In this document: in pieces, positions 34,492 through 43,471 of the stretch | Layout: every line of letters starts with the position of its first letter | How positions within the stretch are numbered: the first letter of the stretch is position 1 | Origin: Pontibacter liquoris | GTDB lineage: Bacteria; Bacteroidota; Bacteroidia; Cytophagales; Hymenobacteraceae | DNA length: 64,000 nt | Assembly: GCF_022758235.1 (NCBI RefSeq) | Contig: NZ_JALEBG010000003.1 | Span: 496,001-560,000 of the forward strand | Direction: 5' to 3' | Position numbers and translations under genes: made by a program | The notes under the pieces: model-generated | What the model saw: the letters and a program-made list of their open reading frames with translations, nothing else | Told to the model about the DNA's origin: nothing | The model's database searches: none

Positions 34492-35670
34492 CTATTTGAA
34501 CGCCTGTATGCCGGTAATATCCGCGCCCGTAATAAGCAGGTGGATGTCGTGAGTGCCTTCGTAGGTGATCACTGATTCCAGGTTCATCATGTGGCGCATG
34601 ATCGGGTACTCGCCCGTAATGCCCATGCCGCCGTGGATCTGGCGTGCCTCGCGGGCAATGTGCAGGGCCATGTCCACGTTGTTGCGCTTGGCCATGGAGA
34701 TCTGCTGGGTGGTGGCTTTGCCCTCGTTCATGAGCGTGCCCAGGCGCCAGGCCAGCAGCTGCGCTTTGGTTATCTCGGTCAGCATTTCGGCCAGTTTTTT
34801 CTGCGTGAGCTGGAAGCCGCCGATCGGTTTATCGAACTGGATGCGCTCCTTGCTATACTTTAATGCCGACTCGTAACAATCGATGGCGGCACCAATCGCG
34901 CCCCACGAAATGCCGTAACGGGCCGAGTCGAGGCAGCCCAGTGGCCCTTTCAGGCCATCGATGTTAGGCAGCAGGTTTTCTTTGGGCACTTTCACGTTGT
35001 CGAACACCAGCTCGCCGGTACAGCTGGCGCGCAGGCTCCATTTGTTATGGATTTCAGGGGTAGAAAAGCCTTCCATGCCGCGCTCCACGATCAGGCCTTT
35101 GATGCGGCCTTCCTCATTCTTGGCCCATACTACGGCTACCTGGCACTCGGGCGAGTTGGATATCCACATTTTAGCGCCATTGAGCAAATAATGATCGCCC
35201 ATGTCTTTGATGTTGGTCACCATGCCACCCGGGTTGGAGCCGAAATCCGGCTCGGTCAGGCCGAAACAGCCCAGCCACTCGCCACTGGCCAGTTTGGGAA
35301 GGTATTTTTTACGCTGCTCCTCGGAGCCATACTTGTAGATGGGGTACATCACCAGCGAGCCCTGCACCGAAGCCGTGGAACGCATGCCGGAATCGCCGCG
35401 CTCGATTTCCTGCATAATGATGCCGTAGGAAATATAATCGAGGCCGCCACCGCCATATTCCTCGGGTATGGTTGGGCCAAAAGCGCCTACCTCGCCAAAC
35501 TTCTTCACTATTTCAGAAGGGAAATGGCCCTCCTGTGCCCACCGCTCAATGTTGGGAGATATCTCGCGTTTCACAAAATCGCGCATGGTCTGGCGGATGA
35601 GCTTGTGCTCATCGGTCAGCAGTTCGTCGATATTAAAGTAGTCAGGAGCTCCTGCAGGTTCGTAAGCCAT
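34492..35670 (-). CDS. Acyl-CoA dehydrogenase, glutaryl-CoA dehydrogenase-like
   Basis: An FAD flavoenzyme of about 392 residues. I chose the ATG at 35670 (MAYEPAGAPDYFNIDELLT), since upstream codons look random. It has GMRSTASVQGSLVM, ECQ-like nucleotide segments such as CFGLTEPDFGSNPGGM, and late QIHGGMGITGEYPIMRHM and ITYEGTHDIH with the catalytic Glu. The GMRSTASVQGSLVM and YEGTHDIH combination matches glutaryl-CoA dehydrogenase, which makes crotonyl-CoA in lysine and tryptophan breakdown. An electron acceptor (ETF) is expected elsewhere. Confidence 0.9.
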   Translation of the reverse strand: MAYEPAGAPDYFNIDELLTDEHKLIRQTMRDFVKREISPNIERWAQEGHFPSEIVKKFGEVGAFGPTIPEEYGGGGLDYISYGIIMQEIERGDSGMRSTASVQGSLVMYPIYKYGSEEQRKKYLPKLASGEWLGCFGLTEPDFGSNPGGMVTNIKDMGDHYLLNGAKMWISNSPECQVAVVWAKNEEGRIKGLIVERGMEGFSTPEIHNKWSLRASCTGELVFDNVKVPKENLLPNIDGLKGPLGCLDSARYGISWGAIGAAIDCYESALKYSKERIQFDKPIGGFQLTQKKLAEMLTEITKAQLLAWRLGTLMNEGKATTQQISMAKRNNVDMALHIAREARQIHGGMGITGEYPIMRHMMNLESVITYEGTHDIHLLITGADITGIQAFK

Positions 35671-35884
35671 TGTTTTGCCGTAAAGAGTTGAGAATGGTGA
35701 TACGCAAAGATAAAATTTTAAGCAAAATACCCGCACATCCGCACAAGATAAAGCGCCGGTCCTTACGCTTTTCCATAAAAACGCCCCGTTATACATCCTA
35801 CAGCAGGTGCCGCGGATAATCACACAAGTATAACGTAGCAGAACGCAGGTATGCTTTCAGATGAATCGGGCAAAAGTACGCCGC
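35671..35884. other. Short intergenic region, no gene
   Basis: It separates the dehydrogenase start from the chrA stop. Nothing beyond one AAGTATA heptamer near 35827 was seen. Confidence 0.4.
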
Positions 35885-37039
35885 CTACACAAGCAGCAGC
35901 AGGTAACCCAGCACAGCGCCGCCCAGCACAAGAAAGGCGCTGTTCAGCTTCTTGAAAACAAACGTTACCAGCAGGCTAAGTATAGCTATCAGCACCGTGC
36001 GCCAGTCGGTGAGGGTCGCTTGGGCCATTTCGACGCAAACCGCTACAATCACGGCTACGGCAGCCACATTGACCGCATCCAGGAACGCGCCCATCAGCTT
36101 CGATCTTCGCATTTTAGGAATCAGCGGGTTGAGCAGGGCTGTAAACAAAAACGAAGGCAGGAAAATACCCACCGTAGCAGCCAAGGCACCCCAGGCGCCG
36201 TGCAGCTGCCAGCCCACGAAGGTAGCAGTGCTCAGCACCGGCCCGGGCGTAAACTGCCCCACCGCAATGGCATCGATGAGTTGCTGCCGGCTCAGCAGGC
36301 CTTTGCTTACCAGCTCAGCATCCAGAAAAGCAAAAAGCACATAGCCGCTGCCGTACAACAGGGCCCCTACTTTGAGGAATGACCAGAACACCCGGCCGTT
36401 CGTTAGTTGCGGCGTAAGAGCTGCCAGCTGCATTACAGCCAATGGTACAACGCTGTTTAAGGTGGTTTTCCGATGCCGGATCAGGTAGAGCAGCACGCCC
36501 GCCAGGCCACAGCCAAACAAAGCGGCAATCTCGTTTACGCCTGCCAGGCAGGCAACAGCCGTCGCTGCCCCAAGTATGGCAAGCTCCACCGATTTCAGTG
36601 CTTTTTTCCCCAACGCGATCACAGCCGAAATGATGATAGCAATAACAGCCGGCTTGATGCCATAGATAAAAGCCGCGACATCGGGCAATTGCCCATACTG
36701 CTGGTAGGCCCAGGCAAAGACCGAGGTAATGACCACGGCCGGAAAAATAAAGCAAACGCCGGCCACAACCAATCCCGGCCAGCCTGCCCGCTCGTGGCCG
36801 CAGTGCATGGTCATTTCGGTGGAGTTAGGGCCCGGTATCAGGTTGGTGGCGCCCACCAGATCCAGGAAATGATCGTGGCTCATCCACCTGCGTTTTTTTA
36901 CCACCTCGTCTTCCATCATGGCAATGTGGGCCGCCGGGCCGCCAAAGGCAATGCAGCCAAGCTTAAAGAACAGCCAAGCTACTTCCGACAGGCTGGATTT
37001 GGGACCGGCAACTGCGCGGTCTGGCATTTGATCCTTCAT
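35885..37039 (-). CDS. chrA: Chromate transporter, ChrA-like
   Basis: The 384-residue protein has two homologous halves of the CHR family with about ten to twelve helices. The first has KLGCIAFGGPAAHIAMMEDE and NLIPGPNSTEM; the second has AVGQFTPGPVLSTATFVG. These FGGP and PGP motifs are hallmarks. CHR proteins export chromate, or in other cases sulfate, so chromate is the family-based guess. No chrB regulator is adjacent. Confidence 0.92.
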   Translation of the reverse strand: MKDQMPDRAVAGPKSSLSEVAWLFFKLGCIAFGGPAAHIAMMEDEVVKKRRWMSHDHFLDLVGATNLIPGPNSTEMTMHCGHERAGWPGLVVAGVCFIFPAVVITSVFAWAYQQYGQLPDVAAFIYGIKPAVIAIIISAVIALGKKALKSVELAILGAATAVACLAGVNEIAALFGCGLAGVLLYLIRHRKTTLNSVVPLAVMQLAALTPQLTNGRVFWSFLKVGALLYGSGYVLFAFLDAELVSKGLLSRQQLIDAIAVGQFTPGPVLSTATFVGWQLHGAWGALAATVGIFLPSFLFTALLNPLIPKMRRSKLMGAFLDAVNVAAVAVIVAVCVEMAQATLTDWRTVLIAILSLLVTFVFKKLNSAFLVLGGAVLGYLLLLV

Positions 37040-37075
37040 CTGGGGGTGATGCGTTTATACTTCTCTTCTTTCGCG

Positions 37076-37109
37076 GGGTGCCTGCTTGCCACTGCTCAAG
37101 CAGGCACCC
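37076..37109 (-). promoter_or_regulatory. 13-bp hairpin in the chrA upstream region
   Basis: GGGTGCCTGCTTG (37076-37088) pairs with 37097-37109. It lies 37 bases before the chrA start on the minus strand, and no clear T-run follows. It may be part of the leader or a terminator for the TonB gene. Confidence 0.5.
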
Positions 37110-37134
37110 TTGCAACACCAAATATAGAAACAAA

Positions 37135-37158
37135 AAGCCCCGCCAGCTGGCAGGGCTT
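37135..37158 (-). terminator. Terminator after the TonB receptor
   Basis: AAGCCC-GCCAGC and its complement pair over about 11 bp with one mismatch. The A-rich left flank (CAAAAA) is a U-tract on the minus strand. It is 46 bases beyond the receptor stop. Confidence 0.7.
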
Positions 37159-37203
37159 CCTGATTTATACTTGTTCTATCGCATTTATACTTCCAGCACG
37201 AAC

Positions 37204-39636
37204 CTAAAACATAAGCCCCACCGACAGCAGATAATTGCGGGTGGCCTGCGGATAATAGTAGTTATAGTCGTAGCGGGTTGGGTCGCCGGAATATTCCTCG
37301 CTGAACGTATAGCCGTTGGCTTCATACTTCTGGTTAAACAGGTTGTTGACCAGCAAACCAAGCTCCAGTTCTCTCATAAAACGGGGGTGCACGGTATAGC
37401 GCAGGCGCAGGTCGGCCACCTGGTAAGGGTCTATTTTGCGCGCATCCGAAGCGGTGTTATCGAGGTACTGCCGGCTCACGGTTTTGTAAAGGAAGGCGGC
37501 TTTAAAGCCTTTCAGGGGCTGCACTTCCAGGCTGTGCGCCGAAACCACGGCCGGCGAGAACGAAATATCCGTCTCGCTGTAGTTGTTCACCACCGAATTT
37601 TCCACGTTGTAGTCGGCATCGAAAATATACACTGTTTCCTGGTAATCCCGGATCTTGTTGCGGCTCAGCGCCAGGGTGCTGCGCAGCTCCACAAAATCGT
37701 TCAGGTTCAGCAGGCCCGCCAGCTCCACGCCGGTGCGGTAGCTGTTTTTGATGTTGGTGCGCAGCGGCGTGCCCACGTCGTTCAGCTGCCCGGTCAGCAC
37801 CAGTTGGTTGTCGTAATCCATGTAGTAGTAGCTGGCGTCCAGGGTATAGCGGGCATGCTGGCCAAGTATAGCGGGACTGCTGCCGCGCAGCCGGTAGCCC
37901 GCCTCCAGGTTATAGAGTGTTTCGGCTTTCGGCCTTACGCCGCTTTGCTGGTCTGCCACCGACTGGTCGGTAAAGTCGGAACGAGTGGGCTCGCGATGGC
38001 CCACGGCGTAGGAGGCGTACAGGCTGTTGGCTTCGTTGAGCTGGTAGGTAAGGCCTGCTTTGGGGTTGAAGAACCGGAAATTGGCCTGCTGCGTTACCTC
38101 ACGCTTGTTATCGTCTACGCCATCAATTTGATAGTTTATACTTCGGTACTGCACATCGCCAAACGCACCCAGCTTCTCGGTAAGCTGGTAATTTACCTTG
38201 CCAAAGATGTTGAAGTCGGTTTTGAGGGCATTGTTGAAGTAGTAGCGCTGGCGGATCTCGCTATTGGACGCGTAGCGAGCCCAGATCACTTCGCCGTAGT
38301 GGTCGCCGTCATACTTGTTCCAGGCGCCGCCCAGCGTAGCGTTCAGCTTGCCGTTTTGGGTGAAATAGTTGAGGGCGTAAGTAGCACCGTAAAAGTAATT
38401 ATCGAGCCATTTACGGCGGATCAGGTCGGAGCGGCTGATCGTGGTATCGCCCAGCACCACCGGCAGGATGTTATACTTGGCCAGCTTCTGGTCGGCTTTA
38501 TACTGCTCGTAATAGCCGCGGCCGCGGGTCAGGTGGAACGCGCCGCCCAGGTTCAGGCGCGGCAGCAGGTCTTTGGAATAGTGCAGCTGGTAGTGGTCCT
38601 GCTGGTAATGGTCGATCTCGTTTTCGTAGGAGAGGCCATTGTAGGTGCGGTTGGTTTCCAGCTTATCTTCCGGCACGCCGTCCCAGGCCTGGTGCGTGTT
38701 CTCGATGCCTGAAAAAGTGATAAACTTGAGCATGCCGGTTTTGCCATGATAGCCTGCCGCAAAGTAGTAGGATTTCAGGTCCGAAGAGGCATAATCGATG
38801 TAGCCATCCGAGGCGATCTTGGAGAGGCGGCCATCAAAGGTAAACTTGTCTTTGAGCAGGCCCGAGCCAAACGACACGGTATGTTTCCATGTATCGAACG
38901 AGCCATAGCTGTTGCTGGTCTCGGCGTAGGGCTGGCTGCGCAGTTGCTGCGTCTGGACGTTTATACTTGCCCCGAAAGCGCCGGCGCCGTTCGTGGAGGT
39001 GCCCACGCCGCGCTGCACCTGCACATCCTGCACCGAAGAAGCGAAGTCGGGCATGTTCACAAAAAACACCCCGTGGCTCTCGGAATCATTGATCGGGATG
39101 CCGTTTACCGTTACGTTGATGCGCGTAATATCGGAGCCCCGGATGCGAATACCGGTATAGCCCACGCCCGCGCCGGCATCTGAGTTTACCACCACAGAAG
39201 GCGTCTGATTAAGCAAATAAGGCAGGTCCTGCCCGAAATTCTGTACCGCCAGCTCTTCTTTGCTCACGTTGGTAAAGGTGGTGCCGGTTTTCTCGTTTGC
39301 CCGCGTAGCCGATATCACTACTTCGTTGGTTTGCAGCGTCTGCGGGGCCAGGGCAATGTTTAGCTGCTTATCCTGGGTTATACTTACTGGCAGGCGTTCG
39401 GCCCTGTAGCCCAGGTAGCTCACATGCACGGTATACTCGCCCGAAGGCAGGTTCTGCAGCGCATAAGCACCATCGGAGTTGGTTGTGGTGCCTGCCTGCA
39501 GGTTTTGCAGTACCACATTGGCACCCGCCAGCGCTTTGCCGGTAGCAGCATCCGTTACGCGTCCGCGCAGGGTGGCCTGGGCAAACAGGTGCAGCGGCAG
39601 CAACGCAATGGCTAGCGCTAAAAATAAATTTTTCAT
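37204..39636 (-). CDS. TonB-dependent outer-membrane receptor, probably thiamin uptake
   Basis: An 810-residue receptor. I chose the ATG at 39636, giving signal peptide MKNLFLALAIALLPLHLFAQ. A carboxypeptidase-D-like regulatory domain (about 22-100, RGRVTDAATGKALAGANV) precedes the plug (NEVVISATRA, then IRIRGSD). The C-terminal beta barrel ends in VGLMF. TonB-dependent receptors import scarce nutrients across the outer membrane. The clear TPP riboswitch ahead of it (39715-39790) means expression should fall when thiamin pyrophosphate is abundant, so thiamin or a precursor is the likely substrate. Substrate is inferred from the riboswitch only. Confidence 0.9.
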   Translation of the reverse strand: MKNLFLALAIALLPLHLFAQATLRGRVTDAATGKALAGANVVLQNLQAGTTTNSDGAYALQNLPSGEYTVHVSYLGYRAERLPVSITQDKQLNIALAPQTLQTNEVVISATRANEKTGTTFTNVSKEELAVQNFGQDLPYLLNQTPSVVVNSDAGAGVGYTGIRIRGSDITRINVTVNGIPINDSESHGVFFVNMPDFASSVQDVQVQRGVGTSTNGAGAFGASINVQTQQLRSQPYAETSNSYGSFDTWKHTVSFGSGLLKDKFTFDGRLSKIASDGYIDYASSDLKSYYFAAGYHGKTGMLKFITFSGIENTHQAWDGVPEDKLETNRTYNGLSYENEIDHYQQDHYQLHYSKDLLPRLNLGGAFHLTRGRGYYEQYKADQKLAKYNILPVVLGDTTISRSDLIRRKWLDNYFYGATYALNYFTQNGKLNATLGGAWNKYDGDHYGEVIWARYASNSEIRQRYYFNNALKTDFNIFGKVNYQLTEKLGAFGDVQYRSINYQIDGVDDNKREVTQQANFRFFNPKAGLTYQLNEANSLYASYAVGHREPTRSDFTDQSVADQQSGVRPKAETLYNLEAGYRLRGSSPAILGQHARYTLDASYYYMDYDNQLVLTGQLNDVGTPLRTNIKNSYRTGVELAGLLNLNDFVELRSTLALSRNKIRDYQETVYIFDADYNVENSVVNNYSETDISFSPAVVSAHSLEVQPLKGFKAAFLYKTVSRQYLDNTASDARKIDPYQVADLRLRYTVHPRFMRELELGLLVNNLFNQKYEANGYTFSEEYSGDPTRYDYNYYYPQATRNYLLSVGLMF

Positions 39637-39714
39637 GAAAATGATAAAATGAGATTGGGTAAAACATACAGGCATGCCAGGGGCCGGCATCCCGCTACTT
39701 TTGTTTCCCGTGTT

Positions 39715-39790
39715 TTTCCCTTCGCCGGCATTACCCGGATCAGGTTCAATGGGTATAATCTCAGCCCGTTGTTATAAGGCACCCCTAAAC
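39715..39790 (-). ncRNA. TPP (THI-box) riboswitch
   Basis: Read on the minus strand it starts with GGGGTGCC (39778-39785). After it come CTGAGAT, ACCCATTGAACCTGATC, GGGTAATGCC and GCGAAGGGAA. These are the conserved THI-element words in the usual order, with the TGAACCTGATC core. It lies in the leader of the TonB receptor and is expected to bind thiamin pyrophosphate and reduce expression of that gene. Confidence 0.95.
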
Positions 39791-40023
39791 TGAGGCAAAG
39801 ATAGGGGCCTTTGGCATTAAAACAAAGGGGCTGGAAGCTATACCGGGCCAACAGATAACATAAGGCAGACTAAGGGTATATTTTTTTTAAGCAGGGTGAA
39901 TAACCTGATAGCCAGATTGTACGTTCTTAGAACATACAATGGCACCTTACCTGCTGCTTAGGCCTTGTGCTGGTTTTGCCGGAAGATGTTAGAGCAGATG
40001 ATTAATTTTTAAGTAGAACCGTG

Positions 40024-40272
40024 ATGATGATCAGCATATTGTATACTTTGGCCCTGCTTACCATACTGGCGTACTACGCGTTCGCGCCACGGAAGCATTT
40101 CAGAAGGCCTCCTTCTACCGATAACGACGACGATGGCGGGGAGCCACTCGGAGACGATCTGCCGGATCTGGACCTGCCGCCGGGCATATCATTACCTATA
40201 AATGATTACGAGCCCGAGTATGACTTCCGCAGAATTAAGCTACCAAAATTCCCGGAGCCATCCCTGCAGTAA
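40024..40272 (+). CDS. Small membrane protein with acidic tail, unknown
   Basis: An 82-residue protein: a hydrophobic N-terminal helix (MMMISILYTLALLTILAYYAF), a short basic stretch, then a long acidic region (DNDDDGGEPLGDDLPDLD) and a PFP-like end. A GTG at 40021 and ATG at 40024 are both possible starts. I do not recognise a family. The clear membrane anchor and strong acidic tail suggest a real protein. It is convergent with the mutarotase-like gene; their shared terminator is a perfect palindrome. Confidence 0.6.
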   Translation: MMISILYTLALLTILAYYAFAPRKHFRRPPSTDNDDDGGEPLGDDLPDLDLPPGISLPINDYEPEYDFRRIKLPKFPEPSLQ

Positions 40273-40286
40273 ATTCCGCAGGCATG

Positions 40287-40326
40287 AAAAAGCCCCGGCT
40301 ATACGTACGTATAGCCGGGGCTTTTT
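40287..40326. terminator. 40-base perfect palindrome, bidirectional terminator
   Basis: Twenty bases (AAAAAGCCCCGGCTATACGT) are followed directly by their exact reverse complement. A- and T-runs at the ends let it act on both strands, for the convergent genes 40024-40272 and 40347-41222. Confidence 0.9.
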
Positions 40327-40346
40327 CATATAGCAATTCCCAGTGG

Positions 40347-41222
40347 TTAATCGACGGTGATGGTCATGGTACGCTCAAAGTTTGCGCCGGGGCGCAGCTC
40401 GTTTATGCCTTCTTTCTCCTTCAACTCCAGGCTGGCTCCCTCGCGGCTGGCAATGCCGCACCAGGGCTCGATGCACACATACGGCGCCCCGCCCTGCTTG
40501 GCCCAGATACCCAGGTAAGGGAAGCCCTTAAAGCCTACCTCAATACGGTGCGGGTTTGTACGGCTGGCCAGCGTAACTTTCTCTGACTTCATCTCTGAAA
40601 AAACCAGGGCATCTTTCTCGAAATACGTATGCCGCAGGGGTAGTACGCGCTGCCGGTCCATCACCCGCTCGGCTTCGCCGCTCAGCAGCCCCTGCGGGGT
40701 TAGCAGCAGCCGGCTCAGCGTTTCTTCTTCCTCAAACTCCAGGTAATAGTCCGAATACTGCTCGCCGGCGTAGAGCGGCACGTTAAAGCCGGGGTGCGCT
40801 CCAATCGAGAAGTACAAAGAATGATCATCGGTATTGGTAACCAGGTAAGTGACCGAGAGCTGGTTGGCTTCCAGTTTGTAGGCGATCAGCAGCCGGAACT
40901 TAAAAGGATACTGCTGCAGGGTTTCGGTGTTGTGCTGCAGCTCAAACACCAGCTTGTTGTGATGCTCCTCTACCAGCTTAAACTCCTGCCGGCGGGCAAA
41001 GCCATGGCGCAGCATAGTATAGGTATGGCCGTTGTAAGTATAGTGCTGCCCCTGCAGCTCCCCCACAATCGGGAAAAGGTTGGGTGCATGGCCGGCCCAC
41101 ACGGCAGGGTCGCCCTGCCAGATAAGTTCCAGTTTCTCATCCATCAGGATGAAATGCTGCAGCTCGGCTCCCAGGCTGTTCACGCCCACTTCGTAATTCT
41201 CGTTCTGAAGAAAGTATAGCAT
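40347..41222 (-). CDS. Aldose 1-epimerase-like (galactose mutarotase family) protein
   Basis: The 291-residue beta-sandwich protein has the family features LMDEKLELIWQGDPAVWAGH, an MLRHGFARR segment with the catalytic-type His/Arg, and FSIGAHPGFNVPL with the second conserved His. It resembles the YeaD/LacX branch, which includes proteins acting on phosphorylated or unknown sugars. The reaction is inferred: interconversion of sugar anomers in the cytosol. It starts 9 bases after the stop of the NadR-like kinase gene and is likely cotranscribed with it. Confidence 0.85.
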   Translation of the reverse strand: MLYFLQNENYEVGVNSLGAELQHFILMDEKLELIWQGDPAVWAGHAPNLFPIVGELQGQHYTYNGHTYTMLRHGFARRQEFKLVEEHHNKLVFELQHNTETLQQYPFKFRLLIAYKLEANQLSVTYLVTNTDDHSLYFSIGAHPGFNVPLYAGEQYSDYYLEFEEEETLSRLLLTPQGLLSGEAERVMDRQRVLPLRHTYFEKDALVFSEMKSEKVTLASRTNPHRIEVGFKGFPYLGIWAKQGGAPYVCIEPWCGIASREGASLELKEKEGINELRPGANFERTMTITVD

Positions 41223-41231
41223 CGGTCGTTT

Positions 41232-41759
41232 TTATAAAAGATTGTGTTGCCGGAGCAGGTGGTCCACCTGCCCGCGTGCCTGTTCAAAGCGGTGCTCGCC
41301 CTGGCCGCTTACTTCTACAAAAGGCACGCCCAGTTGCTCCAGCTCCCGTTTGTACCAGTCGTAAAAATACTGGCGCAGGTGCGGATGCTCGCGCTGCGGG
41401 TCCGGCTCCCAAGGCAAATCAACGCCCATCAGCAGGCAAAGGTTATAGTCCTGGCGGGCCAGTTTTTCCCGGATCCAGGCCGGGCAGCGGCCAAAGGCAT
41501 GCTCGCTCCAGATCTTGAGCACCAGCAGGTCGGTATCCGAAAAAAGAATGGTGCGCGCCTGTTGCGCTATTTCCTGCTCCAGGGCCAGCTGCCCGCGGGC
41601 AATTGCCTCAATGTCGGCCAGGGTATAAGGCTGGCCCAGGTTACCGATATAGGTGCGGGCATACTCGGGCACCCATACCGTGTTGTAGTGGCTGGCCAGC
41701 TTTTCAGAAATGGTGGATTTACCCGTAGACTCCGGGCCTGTGATGGCTACTTTGAGCAT
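41232..41759 (-). CDS. AAA_28/NadR-type nucleotide-binding protein
   Basis: The 175-residue protein has a P-loop ITGPESTGKSTISEKLA at residues 5-21 and the conserved VPEYARTYI region. A FSDTDLLVLKIWSEHAFG segment carries the Walker-B-like Asp. These are typical of the kinase domain of NadR, which phosphorylates nicotinamide riboside, but here there is no adenylyltransferase part. I chose the ATG at 41759 (MLKVAITGPES). A PnuC-family permease is encoded nearby. Substrate could be nicotinamide riboside or, given the riboswitch context, thiamin-like; both are inference. Confidence 0.8.
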   Translation of the reverse strand: MLKVAITGPESTGKSTISEKLASHYNTVWVPEYARTYIGNLGQPYTLADIEAIARGQLALEQEIAQQARTILFSDTDLLVLKIWSEHAFGRCPAWIREKLARQDYNLCLLMGVDLPWEPDPQREHPHLRQYFYDWYKRELEQLGVPFVEVSGQGEHRFEQARGQVDHLLRQHNLL

Positions 41760-41854
41760 AGGGCAAAGGTAGTGAAAAAGTGCCTGCCTTGCTGCCATCG
41801 GCTTTCTGCGAATCCCCGACTGCATACTGTGTAAAAAGCCCGGTTAAATAAATG

Positions 41855-41886
41855 CAAAAAGGATAGCTGTCAGACTATCCTTTTTG
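41855..41886 (-). terminator. Terminator between lipoprotein and NadR-like genes
   Basis: AAAAAGGATAG pairs with CTATCCTTTTT (11 bp) around an eight-base loop. A and T runs at the base serve both strands. It ends the lipoprotein gene. Confidence 0.85.
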
Positions 41887-41906
41887 TACTGTACAAATTT
41901 GATGTT

Positions 41907-42860
41907 CTAATTTCCGCAATGTCCTGGGCCGGTTGCCCCTTCATTATAGTCAGCAAGCAGCTCGTTTAAACTGCTGGTAACAGCAGGCGCTAAGTAGCCG
42001 CTTCCAACCGGAGGAATTTTTAGGCTTCCGATCAGGGCATCTGCCTGCGCAATAGTAGCTGCTATAGCTGAATCATTTGCGCCATTCACCACATTTAACT
42101 TTGCCGCGATCAGCTGGTGTGCTAACGAAACCAGGCCGTTGCCCTGGGCAGGCGTATTGAAAATAGCCTGCAGCTCCAGATCGGTGTAGGTTACAGCGCC
42201 AACAGTCAGGGAGGTTACGTTCCATACGTTCAGGTTATTTCCTGTCGGAGTTGGTCCATGCGTTTTCCAGTAGCCCTGGGTATAGGTACAGCCTTCTTCA
42301 CCTGTACTGCAAGGCAGTGTAGCGCAGGTCTGATCCACTGAAAAGTCGCTCTTTGCAATGCCTTTCGGGTCGTTGTGGGCAAAAGCCCGGAATACGTATT
42401 CCTGGCCACATACCAGGGGTATGCTTTCGCAGGGAGAGGAAGCGCCCACCTGGTCATAGATCACATCGCCTATCGTCACCTCCACCGATTTACCGGCTTT
42501 CAGGTTATAATAAGACGCCCCGGGCACACCTGAAAAGGACGCTTTGCAGAAAGAGGAGCTTTCAACCACATCGCTGGAAGAAGGCCAGCCTCCATTTGCC
42601 TCATACTCTGATTTTAACATCCATTGGATTGAAAAGCCGGCTGGCGCCCCGGTTGCACCGGCCGTAACATTAAGCGTAATAGAAGCGCCCGTAGCACTTA
42701 CACAACTCAGCGTTGGGGCATCTAATTTAGCGGCGGGTTTTGCGGCAACTTTTGCGTTGCCTACTGCTGTTGTTTTCAGATCATCCGTATCCTCCTTAGA
42801 ACAGGCGAAGAACAGGCATATTAACAAAACAAACAGGGGATAGCGAGTATACTTAGTCAT
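41907..42860 (-). CDS. Lipoprotein with a CTYTQGYWKTH motif, unknown function
   Basis: The 317-residue protein begins with a signal peptide and lipobox (LLICLFFAC, then SKEDTDD), so it is an outer- or inner-membrane lipoprotein. The middle resembles a beta-sandwich of fibronectin or adhesin type (ITLNVTAGATGAPAGFSIQW, VCGQEYVFRAFAHND). Then comes a Cys-rich joint and the CTYTQGYWKTHG motif seen in surface proteins of many lineages. A helical C-terminal domain follows (LAHQLIAAKLNVVNG) and ends in GHCGN. Function unknown. Confidence 0.7.
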   Translation of the reverse strand: MTKYTRYPLFVLLICLFFACSKEDTDDLKTTAVGNAKVAAKPAAKLDAPTLSCVSATGASITLNVTAGATGAPAGFSIQWMLKSEYEANGGWPSSSDVVESSSFCKASFSGVPGASYYNLKAGKSVEVTIGDVIYDQVGASSPCESIPLVCGQEYVFRAFAHNDPKGIAKSDFSVDQTCATLPCSTGEEGCTYTQGYWKTHGPTPTGNNLNVWNVTSLTVGAVTYTDLELQAIFNTPAQGNGLVSLAHQLIAAKLNVVNGANDSAIAATIAQADALIGSLKIPPVGSGYLAPAVTSSLNELLADYNEGATGPGHCGN

Positions 42861-43471
42861 AAATTATAGTTTAAGGAATTTAAAATTATCAGGCACCTGC
42901 GGGCGGGGCTCATGGCGTAAGCGCATCAGCAGCACCAGGTTGCAAGTTCACCGCCCGCCCGCAAAGGAGTAATAGCGGCAACGCAACCTATTCTTTCCAA
43001 TACAAGGGCGGGCCTGGCCGCACGAGGCAGTGCCAGAACAAGTAAATGCGCCGGGAATAAACTAAAATGTACAATTTTATCATGCGCAAAGCTGCGTTAA
43101 AGTACGCCTGCCCGACTATGCTTTAGCCGGGTAGCATACAAAAGATGGAAATAAGTGTCTGGAGATATGCAGTCTGTAAGCTTTTGGCTTAACGACTTTT
43201 GGGCAATACAGCTAAATCAGCTCATTATTGAACTTTGGAGCAGAAGCTCCGCAGGTTAGCATGCTGATTTAAATGCTGGAGGAAGATAGGATATAAATAA
43301 ATATTTTAATTTATTTTGTAACTATACTTAGTACAAAGTATCAAAAGAAGGGTAAACAGCACAATTTGCCAGGCCACCCCAAAGGGCTTATCTGGTAAGA
43401 GGCGAACATGAAAAAAGCATAAAACTAAAGTATGACCTTTAATTTTATGCTCTCCTGTAAATTCAACAAGC
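42861..43471. other. About 0.6-kb gap, no gene
   Basis: No convincing gene. A short open frame at 43306-43497 overlaps the terminator at 43417-43450. GC-rich words at 42898-42967 (GCGGGCGGG and its complement) could fold in the leader of the lipoprotein gene. An A/T-rich stretch lies around 43280-43330. Confidence 0.5.
43417..43450 (-). terminator. Terminator after the small gene at 43472
   Basis: GCATAAAACTAAAG pairs with CTTTAATTTTATGC over 14 positions with one mismatch. The left AAAAAA gives a U-tract on the minus strand. Confidence 0.7.

Noticed and set aside
37078..38712. Long open frame (544 codons) on the plus strand opposite the TonB receptor
   Set aside because: It is antisense to a clear TonB-receptor gene and has no recognisable domain; GC-rich codon bias of the receptor creates it.
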